From an uncultured Pelagibacteraceae bacterium (GTDB lineage Bacteria > Pseudomonadota > Alphaproteobacteria > Pelagibacterales > Pelagibacteraceae): 64,000 nt of DNA. The notes beneath the pieces are model-generated. The model saw only the letters and a program-made list of their open reading frames with translations, made no database searches and had not been told where the DNA came from. Position numbers and translations under genes: made by a program. The stretch is taken from NCBI GenBank assembly GCA_902610515.1, contig CACLVZ010000001.1:62001-126000 (forward strand), read 5' to 3'. Below, one piece after another: positions 55,780-63,171 of this stretch. The stretch's first letter is position 1. Each line of letters begins with the position of its first letter.

Positions 55780-56382
55780 TTGAAGAAATTAGTATACTTA
55801 ATTTCACCTAATAAAATTGATCAGAATTTCTTTGCTAGTTTAGATAAAGTATTATCTTTTAATAATGTGAAATTTTTTCAATTAAGATTAAAAAATTTGA
55901 GTCAAAAAAAACTTCTTAATTTATCTAAAAAAATTATAAAAATTACCACCAAGCATAAAGTTAAGTTTATCATCAATGATAATTTTATTTTAGCATCGAA
56001 AATAAACGCGGATGGGTGTCATATGGGTCAACACGATGGATCGTTTTCAAAAGCAAGAAAAAAACTCAAAAACAAAATATTTGGTATCACATGTCATAAT
56101 TCAAAAAAACTAGCGACTAATGCAATTAAAAATAATGCAAGTTACATTGCCTTTGGATCTTTTTTTAAATCCAAGCTTAAGCAAAATACAATAAAAGCTA
56201 ATATTAATATTTTGAGATGGGCAAAAAAGAACGTAAAGAAACCTATTGTAGCAATAGGTGGAATAAACAATAAAAATTACAAAAAATTAATAAGATCAGG
56301 AGCAAAATATATTGCAATATCAAGTTTTATTTGGGATAACCCAAAATTAAAACCTGAAATAGCAATTAAAAAATTCAAATGA
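55780..56382 (+). CDS. thiE: Thiamine-phosphate synthase-like protein
   Basis: Couples HMP-PP with thiazole phosphate to thiamine monophosphate. The 200 residues form a small TIM barrel with FFQLRLKN, KFIINDN, DGCHMGQHD, FGITCHNS, YIAFGSFFKS and AIGGINNKN, which line up with ThiE motifs though several positions deviate. It is more divergent than its neighbours, so a TenI-like role is possible. The start is TTG 5 bp after the aldolase gene. It overlaps efp by 4 bp. thiD is in the same window. Confidence 0.85.
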   Translation: MKKLVYLISPNKIDQNFFASLDKVLSFNNVKFFQLRLKNLSQKKLLNLSKKIIKITTKHKVKFIINDNFILASKINADGCHMGQHDGSFSKARKKLKNKIFGITCHNSKKLATNAIKNNASYIAFGSFFKSKLKQNTIKANINILRWAKKNVKKPIVAIGGINNKNYKKLIRSGAKYIAISSFIWDNPKLKPEIAIKKFK

Positions 56383-56942
56383 AAATTACAGCAATTGAGA
56401 TAAAACCTGGAATGATAATCGAACATAAAAACGACTATTGGAACGTTTTAAAAACTCAACATGTTAAACCTGGAAAAGGCGGAGCATTCAATCAAGTTGA
56501 ACTTAAGAGTGTAATGAAAGGCACAAAATTAAATGAAAGATTTAGATCTAGCGAAACAATAGAAAAAGCAGAATTAAATGAAAAAAAATTCAATTTTCTA
56601 TACATAGATGGGCAAAATTGTCATTTTATGGATAATAATAGCTTCGAACAAGTAGAATTACCAAAATCTGTTATCGGTGAACAGTTTAAATTATTAAAGG
56701 AAAATATCGAGGTCAAAATTTCATTTATGGAGGATAAGCCTATATCAATGGAGTTACCAACCAATATTGAATGCATTATAGAAACTACTGATGTCGCAAT
56801 AAAAAATCAAACCGCCTCTTCATCATATAAACCCGCAGTTCTAGATTGTGGTTTAAAAATAAACGTACCACCATTTATTGAAAGTGGGGAAAAAATTATT
56901 ATAGATACAAGAACTTTGGAGTATGTAAGGCGGGTAAACTAA
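56379..56942 (+). CDS. efp: Elongation factor P
   Basis: Rescues ribosomes stalled at consecutive prolines. The 187 residues form three beta-barrel domains. The tip loop is PGKGGAF with K33 at the modifiable position (beta-lysylated by EpmA where present). Domain III ends LKINVPPFIESGEKIIIDTRTLEYVRRVN, with the normal family signature. The ATG overlaps the thiE stop by 4 bp and the stop overlaps suhB by one base, giving tight coupling. Confidence 0.97.
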   Translation: MKITAIEIKPGMIIEHKNDYWNVLKTQHVKPGKGGAFNQVELKSVMKGTKLNERFRSSETIEKAELNEKKFNFLYIDGQNCHFMDNNSFEQVELPKSVIGEQFKLLKENIEVKISFMEDKPISMELPTNIECIIETTDVAIKNQTASSSYKPAVLDCGLKINVPPFIESGEKIIIDTRTLEYVRRVN

Positions 56943-57745
56943 TGAGACTAAACTCTCCAAAAATGAATGTAATTACTAATGCATGTTTGAAGGCCTCCAA
57001 ATCTTTGATAAGAGATTTTGGAGAAATCGAAAATTTACAAGTTTCCTCAAAAGGTCCAGGCGATTTTGTTACATCAGCGGACAAAAGAACAGAAAAAATT
57101 CTTATTGAAGAATTGCAAAAAGCTCATCCAAATTTTGGAATAATTACAGAAGAAGCAGGGGTTATAAATCAATCAAATATTGAAAATAGATGGATTATAG
57201 ATCCTATAGATGGGACAATGAATTTTCTTAACGGAATTCCTCAATTTGCTATTTCCGTTGGATATGAGGAAAATAAAGAAATTAAATGTGGTGTAATTTT
57301 TAATCCAATTCTAAACGAGTTCTTTTGTGCGGAAAAGGGAAATGGGGCGTTCTTAAATAATAAAAGAATTAGAGTATCTAAAAAAAAAAATTTGAAAGAA
57401 GCACTTCTAGTAACAGGTGGTCCAAAACAAAACAGTAAAATTCAAAAGAAAATTTTTTCTGAGTATATGAATATATCCGCAAACGTATCAAATGTGAGAA
57501 AATTTGGAAGCGCTGCTTTGGATATGGCCTATGTAGCTTGTGGTAGATTTGATGGTTATTGGCAAAGAGAACTTAATTATTGGGATATTGCTGCTGGGTT
57601 AGTAATTTTGAAAGAGGCGGGTGGATTTGTAGATTTTTATGAAGAAGATAAAAAATTGCCTATCAAAAAGAATATTATTGCCTCTAATTCAATAATACAT
57701 ACGCAACTTAAAGATTTGCTTGATAAAAAAGATATTGTGTCTTAA
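56942..57745 (+). CDS. suhB: Inositol-1-monophosphatase family protein (SuhB-like)
   Basis: Mg-dependent phosphatase of the FIG superfamily. The 267 residues carry the metal sites ITEEAG, DPIDGTMNFLNGIP and WDIAAG, in the canonical order. In E. coli SuhB also assists rRNA transcription antitermination. Whether this protein does is unknown. The first ATG overlaps the efp stop, and a second in-frame ATG lies 8 codons later nearer the family's usual start. rpmE follows. Confidence 0.93.
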   Translation: MRLNSPKMNVITNACLKASKSLIRDFGEIENLQVSSKGPGDFVTSADKRTEKILIEELQKAHPNFGIITEEAGVINQSNIENRWIIDPIDGTMNFLNGIPQFAISVGYEENKEIKCGVIFNPILNEFFCAEKGNGAFLNNKRIRVSKKKNLKEALLVTGGPKQNSKIQKKIFSEYMNISANVSNVRKFGSAALDMAYVACGRFDGYWQRELNYWDIAAGLVILKEAGGFVDFYEEDKKLPIKKNIIASNSIIHTQLKDLLDKKDIVS

Positions 57746-57770
57746 GTGTTAATATTATAAAACTCCGCAC

Positions 57771-57995
57771 ATGAAAAAAAACATACATCCTGACTATCAC
57801 AAAATTAAAGTTGTAATGACCGATGGTTCTGAATTCGAAACTCGTTCAACTTGGGGAAAAGAAAACGACGTGTTAAAATTAGATATAGACCCAAAATCTC
57901 ATTATGCATGGACAGGAGGTACGCAGAAAATTTTGGATAAAGGTAGGGTGAGTAAATATAATAAGAAATTTAGCAACCTTAGATCGAAAAAATAA
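57771..57995 (+). CDS. rpmE: 50S ribosomal protein L31 (zinc-less form)
   Basis: A 74-residue large-subunit protein: [19 protein letters not shown] at the N-terminus, then [24 protein letters not shown] and [10 protein letters not shown]. There is no cysteine at all, so it lacks the CxxC zinc ribbon of the C+ paralogues and is the zinc-independent form. It lies 3 bp before the DUF1013 gene, the usual alphaproteobacterial order. Confidence 0.96.
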   Translation: MKKNIHPDYHKIKVVMTDGSEFETRSTWGKENDVLKLDIDPKSHYAWTGGTQKILDKGRVSKYNKKFSNLRSKK

Positions 57996-57998
57996 ATT

Positions 57999-58583
57999 AT
58001 GACTGAAGCACCCTTCATGCCAAAGGCAACTGCTGTTTGGCTAGTTGAAAATACAACACTTACTTTTAAACAAATTGCTCAATTTTGTAACTTGCATGAA
58101 TTAGAAGTTAAAGGTATTGCAGATGGGGATGTGGCAAAAGGAATTAAAGCTTATAATCCTATTTTAGCCGGACAGCTCTCAAGAGTCGAAATTGAAGAGT
58201 GTTCAAATAATCCTGAAAGGAAATTAAAATTAATAAAAAAAATAGATAAGATTGAGGTCAAAGATAGAAAAAAACCAAAATATACACCGCTATCCAAGAG
58301 ACAAGACAGACCGGATGCGATTTTATGGTTGTGTAAAAATGCTTCGGAACTTACTGATGGGCAAATTTCAAAATTAGTTGGAAGCACCAAAAATACTGTC
58401 TCATTAATAAGAAAAAGAAGCTACTGGAATTTTTCAAGTCTTAAACCTAGAGACCCAGTAATTTTAGCTTTGTGTACTCAAGAGTCTTTTCAGAAAAGTT
58501 TAGACAAGGCCAAAAGAAGAATTGAAAGAGAAAAAAAAGCTAAAATTAGAGAGGAAAAAAAGGCTCAAGCAGCTTCTCTATAG
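57999..58583 (+). CDS. trcR: DUF1013 / TrcR-type cell-cycle transcriptional regulator
   Basis: Alphaproteobacterial regulator (TrcR, cell cycle transcriptional regulator). The 194 residues start MTEAPFMPKATAVWLVENT, continue with two helix-turn-helix-like parts (LTFKQIAQFCNLHELEVKGIADG and LTDGQISKLVGSTKNTVSLI), and end in a basic KR/E-rich helix. The family is essentially restricted to alphaproteobacteria, which supports the taxonomic placement. Its position next to rpmE is typical. Confidence 0.9.
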   Translation: MTEAPFMPKATAVWLVENTTLTFKQIAQFCNLHELEVKGIADGDVAKGIKAYNPILAGQLSRVEIEECSNNPERKLKLIKKIDKIEVKDRKKPKYTPLSKRQDRPDAILWLCKNASELTDGQISKLVGSTKNTVSLIRKRSYWNFSSLKPRDPVILALCTQESFQKSLDKAKRRIEREKKAKIREEKKAQAASL

Positions 58584-58623
58584 ACAAATATATTTACAGA
58601 TGATAACTACCAAGAAATTAACT

Positions 58624-58636
58624 GGAGGTTTTTATT
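58624..58636 (+). promoter_or_regulatory. Strong Shine-Dalgarno deciding an ATT start for rpsU
   Basis: GGAGG (58624-58628), then TTTTT, then ATT (58634-58636). The five-base spacing and the perfect anti-16S match contrast with the weak or missing ribosome sites of most genes here and point to ATT as the initiation codon of rpsU. An in-frame TAA at 58619-58621 leaves only CTG, inside the GGAGG, as another non-AUG candidate. Confidence 0.75.
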
Positions 58637-58828
58637 AAGATAGACGTAAAAGATAATAATGTTGAACAAGCTATACGAGTACTAAAAAGAAAACTTCAAA
58701 AAGAGGGTTTTTTTAAGGTGATGAAAATGAAAAGCACTTATGAAAAACCTTCTGAAAAGAAAAAAAGAGTTCAAACAGAAAATATCAAAAGAATTAAAAA
58801 ACTTCAAAAACTAAAAAACAGATACTAA
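58634..58828 (+). CDS. rpsU: 30S ribosomal protein S21, apparent ATT start
   Basis: A 64-residue small-subunit protein near the mRNA exit. The reading frame from ATT gives (M)KIDVKDNNVEQAIRVLKRKL, then FFKVMKM and YEKPSEKKKR, which align from the first residue with alphaproteobacterial S21 (M-x-V-x-V-R-DNNV-QAL). There is no ATG, GTG or TTG between the upstream stop and residue 29, so a conventional start would delete the conserved N-terminus. ATT initiation is known for E. coli infC and pcnB. A sequencing error (ATT for ATG) is the alternative. It is followed by a cold-shock gene 25 bp later. Confidence 0.9.
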   Translation: MKIDVKDNNVEQAIRVLKRKLQKEGFFKVMKMKSTYEKPSEKKKRVQTENIKRIKKLQKLKNRY

Positions 58829-58853
58829 ATTTTTTAAAATGAGAGGATTAAAT

Positions 58854-59057
58854 ATGCCATCTGGTAAGGTAAAATGGTTTAACGCCAAAAAGGGCTATGG
58901 ATTTATTACAGACGACGAAACAAAAAAAGACATCTTTTTGCATGTTTCTGCTTTGGAAGACTCAAAACTTAGAGTTCTTAAAGAAGAGCAAAAAATTTTT
59001 TACGATATAAAAGAAGAGAAAGATAAGCTTCAAGCAATAAACATTAAGAAAAAATAA
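58854..59057 (+). CDS. Cold-shock domain protein
   Basis: Single-stranded nucleic acid binding CspA-family protein of 67 residues from the ATG at 58854, which has AGAGGA 7 nt upstream. An in-frame ATG five codons earlier lies before that site and is less likely. The RNA-binding motifs are KGYGFI (RNP1) and DIFLHV (RNP2), with the leading GKVKWFN. The C-terminal half is lysine/glutamate-rich and less typical. It is 5 bp before the initiator tRNA gene. Confidence 0.95.
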   Translation: MPSGKVKWFNAKKGYGFITDDETKKDIFLHVSALEDSKLRVLKEEQKIFYDIKEEKDKLQAINIKKK

Positions 59058-59062
59058 TTTAT

Positions 59063-59138
<76 letters not shown>

Positions 59139-59139
<1 letters not shown>

Positions 59140-59159
59140 TTTAATTTTACAAATTAAAT
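59139..59159 (+). terminator. Possible AT-only terminator after tRNA-fMet
   Basis: A perfect 9-bp inverted repeat ATTTAATTT-TAC-AAATTAAAT, with a T run beginning at its last base. It contains no GC pair and overlaps the stop of the converging tal gene, so it is a weak candidate that could act in either direction. Confidence 0.35.
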
Positions 59160-59845
59160 TTTGATTTTCTGCTATCAGTTAAAAAGCCTTTTACAGTGTC
59201 TAGGGTCAGTGCTTTGTTGCTTTTACCAAAACTTTTCACTTGGTTTATAACTTTTGGTGGCATAGTTATAATATTACACTTTAACTGTTTGGCCTGAGTA
59301 TAGTTATAAGCTTCACGAGTGCTTGCCCATAAAATCTCAATATTTTTATACTTCTTAGTCAAAGCAATACTTTTCTTAAATATTGGAACGGGATCTTTTC
59401 CTTTGTCAGCCATTCTACCTGCAAAAATTGAAATTATTGATTTAGTTTTTTTGTTTAATCTGGAAAAGATAATTTTTGACTGTTCGAATGTATAAACTGC
59501 CGTAATATTAAGTTTAACGCCATTATCGCTCAATTCTTGAATAACCTTCCCCATAAATTTACCTTCAGAATTGAGTACTGGTATTTTTACATAAACGTTT
59601 TTACCCCATGAATTAATCTTATACGCTTGTTCAAGCATATGCTTAGTATTATCTGCAAATACTTCAAAAGAAATTGGTTTTATTTTACATATTGTTAATA
59701 TTTTTAAACAATATTGTTTATAATTTTTCGCTCCCGCTAATCTCATTAAACTTGGGTTAGTGGTAAAACCATCAACCATTTTCTCTTTATTGAAAAGTCT
59801 TATAGTTTTGATGTCTGCTATGTCACAAAATATTTTTGTTTTCAT
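59147..59845 (-). CDS. Transaldolase / fructose-6-phosphate aldolase family
   Basis: Schiff-base TIM barrel of 232 residues. KIFCDIADIKTI at the N-terminus, DGFTTNPSLM, the active-site lysine in VYVKIPV (K87), LNITAVYTFEQ, ISIFAGRMADKGKDP and ASTREAYNY are family motifs. The length is between the short TalC/Fsa type (about 215-220) and longer transaldolases. Together with tkt it would complete the non-oxidative pentose-phosphate pathway. It overlaps pntB by one base, an unexplained but tight linkage. Confidence 0.9.
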   Translation of the reverse strand: MKTKIFCDIADIKTIRLFNKEKMVDGFTTNPSLMRLAGAKNYKQYCLKILTICKIKPISFEVFADNTKHMLEQAYKINSWGKNVYVKIPVLNSEGKFMGKVIQELSDNGVKLNITAVYTFEQSKIIFSRLNKKTKSIISIFAGRMADKGKDPVPIFKKSIALTKKYKNIEILWASTREAYNYTQAKQLKCNIITMPPKVINQVKSFGKSNKALTLDTVKGFLTDSRKSKFNL

Positions 59846-61248
59846 TAATCCAGATTTTTAACAATATCTTCTGTCATTTTCTTTGCATCAGCAAATAACA
59901 TTAAAGTGTTATCTTTATAAAATAATTCATTATCGATACCCGCGTAGCCAGGTGATAAACTTCTTTTTACAAATAAAACTGATTTTGATTTTTCTACATC
60001 AAGAACTGGCATACCAAATATAGGGCTTTTCGGATCAGTTTTTGCTACTGGATTTGTAACATCATTCGCTCCAATTACAAAAGCGACATCCGCATTAGCA
60101 AAATCATTGTTTATGTCCTCAAGTTCAAAAACTTCATCATAGGGAACATTAGCTTCAGCCAAAAGCACATTCATATGTCCTGGCATTCTCCCTGCAACTG
60201 GGTGAATGGCGTAAGTTACTTTAATATCATTTTTTTTTAGTTTATCTACCATCTCTCTCAATGCGTGTTGTGCTTGAGCTACTGCCATTCCATATCCTGG
60301 TACAATAATAACTGAGGAAGCATTTTTCATTAAAAAGGCTGCATCTTCTGCGTTTCCATTTTTTACAGGTTTCTGATCTTTTTTATCTTTTGAGACCTCT
60401 GATGATGCTTCTGCACCAAATCCTCCTAGTATTACACTAAAAAAGGATCTATTCATGGCTTTGCACATAATATAAGAGAGTATGGCGCCTGAAGAGCCTA
60501 CTAATGCACCTGTAATAATTAAAGCTGTATTTTCCAGTGTAAAACCTATCCCAGCTGCAGCCCAACCCGAGTATGAGTTAAGCATTGAAATTACCACTGG
60601 CATATCTGCTCCCCCAATAGGTATTATTAATAGTACACCAATTAGAAAAGAAATTAATATAACTGTCCAAAAAATATTTGTTGATTGATTTTTACATAAA
60701 TAAAAAATTAAAACTAAAATACCTAATCCTAAAAAAAGATTTATAAAATGTTGGCCGCTAAAAGTGATTGGAGCACCTGACATAATTCCCCTCAACTTTA
60801 AAAAGGCAATTATTGAGCCAGAAAAAGTTATAGCGCCTACTGCTGCTCCTATAGACATCTCAATTAAACTTGCTAATTTTATATTTCCCGAAGTTCCTAA
60901 GTTAAAAACACTTGGACTTAGAAAGGCTGCAATAGCAACAAAAACAGCTGCAAGTCCAACTAAACTATGAAATCCTGCCACTAATTCGGGCATTGCAGTC
61001 ATTGGAATTCTAAAAGCAATAAATGAACCAAAAGCGCCACCTAAAATTAAAAAAACAAATACATAAATCAATGAGTTTGAAAAATTTCCTACAGATAAAA
61101 AAGTGACTGTAATCGCAATTATCATTCCTGCTATTCCAAAAAAGTTTCCTTGCCTAGATGTGTCTGGAGAAGACAGTCCTCTTAAAGCTAGTATGAATAA
61201 TATTCCTGAGACTAAATAAAATACTGCAGATAGATTAGCTGAAATCAT
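59845..61248 (-). CDS. pntB: NAD(P) transhydrogenase beta subunit
   Basis: Inner-membrane proton-translocating subunit (dII) with the C-terminal NADP-binding domain (dIII). The 467 residues have about nine membrane helices in the first 270, a linker rich in K/D, and dIII with VIIVPGYGMAVAQAQHAL, IHPVAGRMPGHMNVLLAEA, VIGANDVTNP and the KRSLSPGYAG block binding NADP. It uses proton-motive force to make NADPH from NADH. It overlaps the alpha-2 gene by 4 bp. Confidence 0.98.
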   Translation of the reverse strand: MISANLSAVFYLVSGILFILALRGLSSPDTSRQGNFFGIAGMIIAITVTFLSVGNFSNSLIYVFVFLILGGAFGSFIAFRIPMTAMPELVAGFHSLVGLAAVFVAIAAFLSPSVFNLGTSGNIKLASLIEMSIGAAVGAITFSGSIIAFLKLRGIMSGAPITFSGQHFINLFLGLGILVLIFYLCKNQSTNIFWTVILISFLIGVLLIIPIGGADMPVVISMLNSYSGWAAAGIGFTLENTALIITGALVGSSGAILSYIMCKAMNRSFFSVILGGFGAEASSEVSKDKKDQKPVKNGNAEDAAFLMKNASSVIIVPGYGMAVAQAQHALREMVDKLKKNDIKVTYAIHPVAGRMPGHMNVLLAEANVPYDEVFELEDINNDFANADVAFVIGANDVTNPVAKTDPKSPIFGMPVLDVEKSKSVLFVKRSLSPGYAGIDNELFYKDNTLMLFADAKKMTEDIVKNLD

Positions 61249-61556
61249 TTCTTTTTATCTTTCTTTTTTTTATACATTTGAAGCATTCTTTGAGTTACCA
61301 AAAATCCCCCAAAAATATTTACAGCAGCCAGAATAATAGCGGCATAGCCAAAAATACTTGACGAATTAAAAACATTTTCAGAAGAACCAGCTAGCGCTGC
61401 TATAATAGCTCCAACAATAATTACTGATGAAATAGCGTTAGTTACTGACATTAACGGGGTATGTAAAGATGGTGTAACACTCCATACAACATAATATCCC
61501 ACAAAAATTGATAAGATAAAAATACTGATTCTAAAAATAAAAGGATCAATTTCCAT
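61245..61556 (-). CDS. pntAB: NAD(P) transhydrogenase alpha-2 subunit
   Basis: A 103-residue membrane part (helices of dII) that in E. coli is the C-terminal end of PntA but is a separate polypeptide in many alphaproteobacteria. Three hydrophobic segments are visible: IFILSIFVGYYVVWSV, a TNAISSVIIVGAIIAAL block, and a segment around AAIILAAVNIFGGFLV. The C-terminus is MLQMYKKKKDKKK. It overlaps pntB by 4 bp and the alpha-1 gene by 11 bp. Confidence 0.97.
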   Translation of the reverse strand: MEIDPFIFRISIFILSIFVGYYVVWSVTPSLHTPLMSVTNAISSVIIVGAIIAALAGSSENVFNSSSIFGYAAIILAAVNIFGGFLVTQRMLQMYKKKKDKKK

Positions 61557-62652
61557 TTTTTTGCTCCGTGACTAAACTTTTTTTGATTATTTCATCTTCT
61601 AAATTAATATTGAAGTCTTTTTTCTCCTTACTGTATAGATTTCTGATAAAACTAAATAAATTTTTTGCATACAGACTTGAGGCAGTCAAAGGAAGCTTAT
61701 TCATCAAACTCTTTACCCCGACAATTTTTACTCCATTTACGTTAATAATTTTTCCTACTTCAGAAAAAGCTGAGTTGCCTCCTTGCTCTGCTGCTAAATC
61801 ATACACAATAGTTCCTGGCCTCATCAGTTTTACTAATTCTTCAGTCAAGATTCTAGGTGCGGTCTTTCCTGGAATTAATGCTGTACAAATTATTATATCA
61901 TTTTTTTTTACAGCGTCTTTCATCATCTCTTCTTGCTTCTTTTTATAATCAGCGTTAGCTTCTTTTGCGTAACCTCCCTTAGTCTCCATATCCTCTGATC
62001 CCTCTACCATTAAAAACTTTCCTCCAAGACTTTCTACTTGTTCTTTTGAAGCAACTCTAACATCTGTTGCTGACACGATAGCTCCTAATCTTTTGGCTGT
62101 TGCAATTGCTTGTAAACCGGCTACCCCTGCTCCAATAACCAAAACTTTTGCCGCTGGAACAGTTCCTGCTGCTGTCATCATCATCGGAATTGCTTTTTCA
62201 AATTCATAAATTGAGTCGATAACTGATCTATAACCCGCTAAGTTAGATTGGGAAGATAAAACATCCATTGATTGAGCTCTAGTTATACGTGGCAAAAGCT
62301 CTAGAGAAAATAAACTAATTTTCTTATCTAATAATTCTTTAATTTTTTCAAAGTTTTTATTTGGATTTAACATCCCGACTAAAATTGTTTTTTGTTTCAT
62401 TTTGCTTAAATCACTAGTAGATGGGAAATTTACCTTTATTAACAAGTTTGAAACTTCCAGAACTTCATCTGAGGAATTTTTTATTTCGACGCCAGCAGAC
62501 TCGTAGTCTTTATCTTTAATTCCTATATGATCGGCGTAATTTTTTTCAATTACTATTTTCAGTCCTAAACCAATAATATTTTTTGCAGTCTCTGGTGTTA
62601 AGGCCACTCTTTTTTCTAATGACAAATCTTCTTTAGTTGATCCAACAATCAT
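61546..62652 (-). CDS. pntAA: NAD(P) transhydrogenase alpha-1 subunit
   Basis: Soluble NAD(H)-binding subunit (dI) on the cytoplasmic face. The 368 residues start IVGSTKEDLSLEKRVALTPE. They include ALELLPRIT-like SLELLPRITRAQSMDVLSSQ, the Rossmann motif VIGAGVAGLQAIATAKRLGA near 170-190, ALIPGKTAPRILTEELV and DLAAEQGGN, as in alanine dehydrogenase/PntA. It heads the three-gene transhydrogenase unit. Confidence 0.98.
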   Translation of the reverse strand: MIVGSTKEDLSLEKRVALTPETAKNIIGLGLKIVIEKNYADHIGIKDKDYESAGVEIKNSSDEVLEVSNLLIKVNFPSTSDLSKMKQKTILVGMLNPNKNFEKIKELLDKKISLFSLELLPRITRAQSMDVLSSQSNLAGYRSVIDSIYEFEKAIPMMMTAAGTVPAAKVLVIGAGVAGLQAIATAKRLGAIVSATDVRVASKEQVESLGGKFLMVEGSEDMETKGGYAKEANADYKKKQEEMMKDAVKKNDIIICTALIPGKTAPRILTEELVKLMRPGTIVYDLAAEQGGNSAFSEVGKIINVNGVKIVGVKSLMNKLPLTASSLYAKNLFSFIRNLYSKEKKDFNINLEDEIIKKSLVTEQKNGN

Positions 62653-62668
62653 TTCATCAATTCCTGTT

Positions 62669-62779
62669 TTACAGTAAAGTAAGTGCTAAAATAATTAATA
62701 CCGCTATTACGGCTAGAGTTCCCCATAAAACAAATTTGGTAAAACCACTGTAAGTTTTTTTGAAATCATTTTCGCTCAT
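62669..62779 (-). CDS. aa3-type cytochrome c oxidase subunit IV-like small protein
   Basis: A 36-residue protein with a short polar N-terminus (MSENDFKKTYSGFTKF) and one membrane helix (VLWGTLAVIAVLIILALTLL). It resembles the tiny aa3-oxidase subunit IV of alphaproteobacteria, and in several relatives such an ORF lies next to pntA as it does here (17 bp upstream). The role in oxidase assembly or stability is inferred from the family. It follows rpmJ by 2 bp. Confidence 0.75.
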   Translation of the reverse strand: MSENDFKKTYSGFTKFVLWGTLAVIAVLIILALTLL

Positions 62780-62781
62780 AA

Positions 62782-62907
62782 CTAACCCTGGCGAGCTTTA
62801 AACTTTGGATTTTTTTTATTTATAATATAAAGTCTGCCCCTTCTCTTAACTAATTTAGAGTTAAGATCTCTTTTTTTTAGTGATTTTAGTGAGCTAGCTA
62901 CTTTCAT
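62782..62907 (-). CDS. rpmJ: 50S ribosomal protein L36 (zinc-less form)
   Basis: A 41-residue protein: [40 protein letters not shown]. The C-terminal [13 protein letters not shown] is the alphaproteobacterial bL36 signature. It has no Cys or His zinc ligands, so it is the C- form. The ATG lies only 8 nt beyond the 3' end of the 5S rRNA gene on the same strand, leaving no room for a normal leader of its own. Confidence 0.95.
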   Translation of the reverse strand: MKVASSLKSLKKRDLNSKLVKRRGRLYIINKKNPKFKARQG

Positions 62908-62915
62908 AATTATAA

Positions 62916-63033
62916 AGCCTGGCAACGACCTACTCTTCCATATCTTAAGACAAAGTACCATCGGCGCTGAAGGACTTAACTTCCGAGTTCGAAATGGGAT
63001 CGGGTGTGGCCCCTTCGCAATAATTACCAGGCA
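62916..63033 (-). rRNA. rrf: 5S ribosomal RNA
   Basis: About 118 nt. The 5' TGCCTGG end pairs with the 3' CCAGGC end (helix I). Inside are the conserved GGGGCCACACCCGATCCCATTTCGAACTCGG-type sequence (loop A to helix III; key piece CCGATCCCAT and CGAACTCGGAAGTTAAG) and GCGCCGATGGTA (helix V). Ends are set by the terminal helix and may be off by one or two bases. No 23S or 16S rRNA lies within the 970 bp upstream that are visible, where a tRNA and a glycosyltransferase are found instead. Confidence 0.97.
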
Positions 63034-63037
63034 AAGG

Positions 63038-63066
63038 TTTATAATATTTTTAATTATATATGTAAA
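63038..63066 (-). promoter_or_regulatory. Promoter of the free-standing 5S rRNA gene
   Basis: On the minus strand TTTACA (63061-63066), a 17-bp spacer and TATAAA (63038-63043). The start would fall 5-7 bases after the -10 box, at the first bases of mature 5S rRNA. Spacing and hexamers are near consensus. It lies in the 63-bp gap between tRNA-Val and 5S. Confidence 0.75.
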
Positions 63067-63096
63067 TAGCTGATTAATGCCCTTTTATAGAGTAAA

Positions 63097-63171
63097 TGGT
63101 GGGCATGATAAGAATTGAACTTATGGCCTCTACGATGTCAACGTAGCGTTCTACCACTGAACTACATGCCC
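63097..63171 (-). tRNA. tRNA-Val (GAC anticodon)
   Basis: A 75-nt tRNA: acceptor GGGCATG paired with CATGCCC, discriminator A and encoded CCA. The anticodon stem CTACG/CGTAG holds the loop TTGACAT, giving anticodon GAC. D-arm GTTCAGTGGTAGAAC and T-arm AAGTTCAATTCTT are normal. Its first base overlaps the last base of the glycosyltransferase stop codon. Confidence 0.97.
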
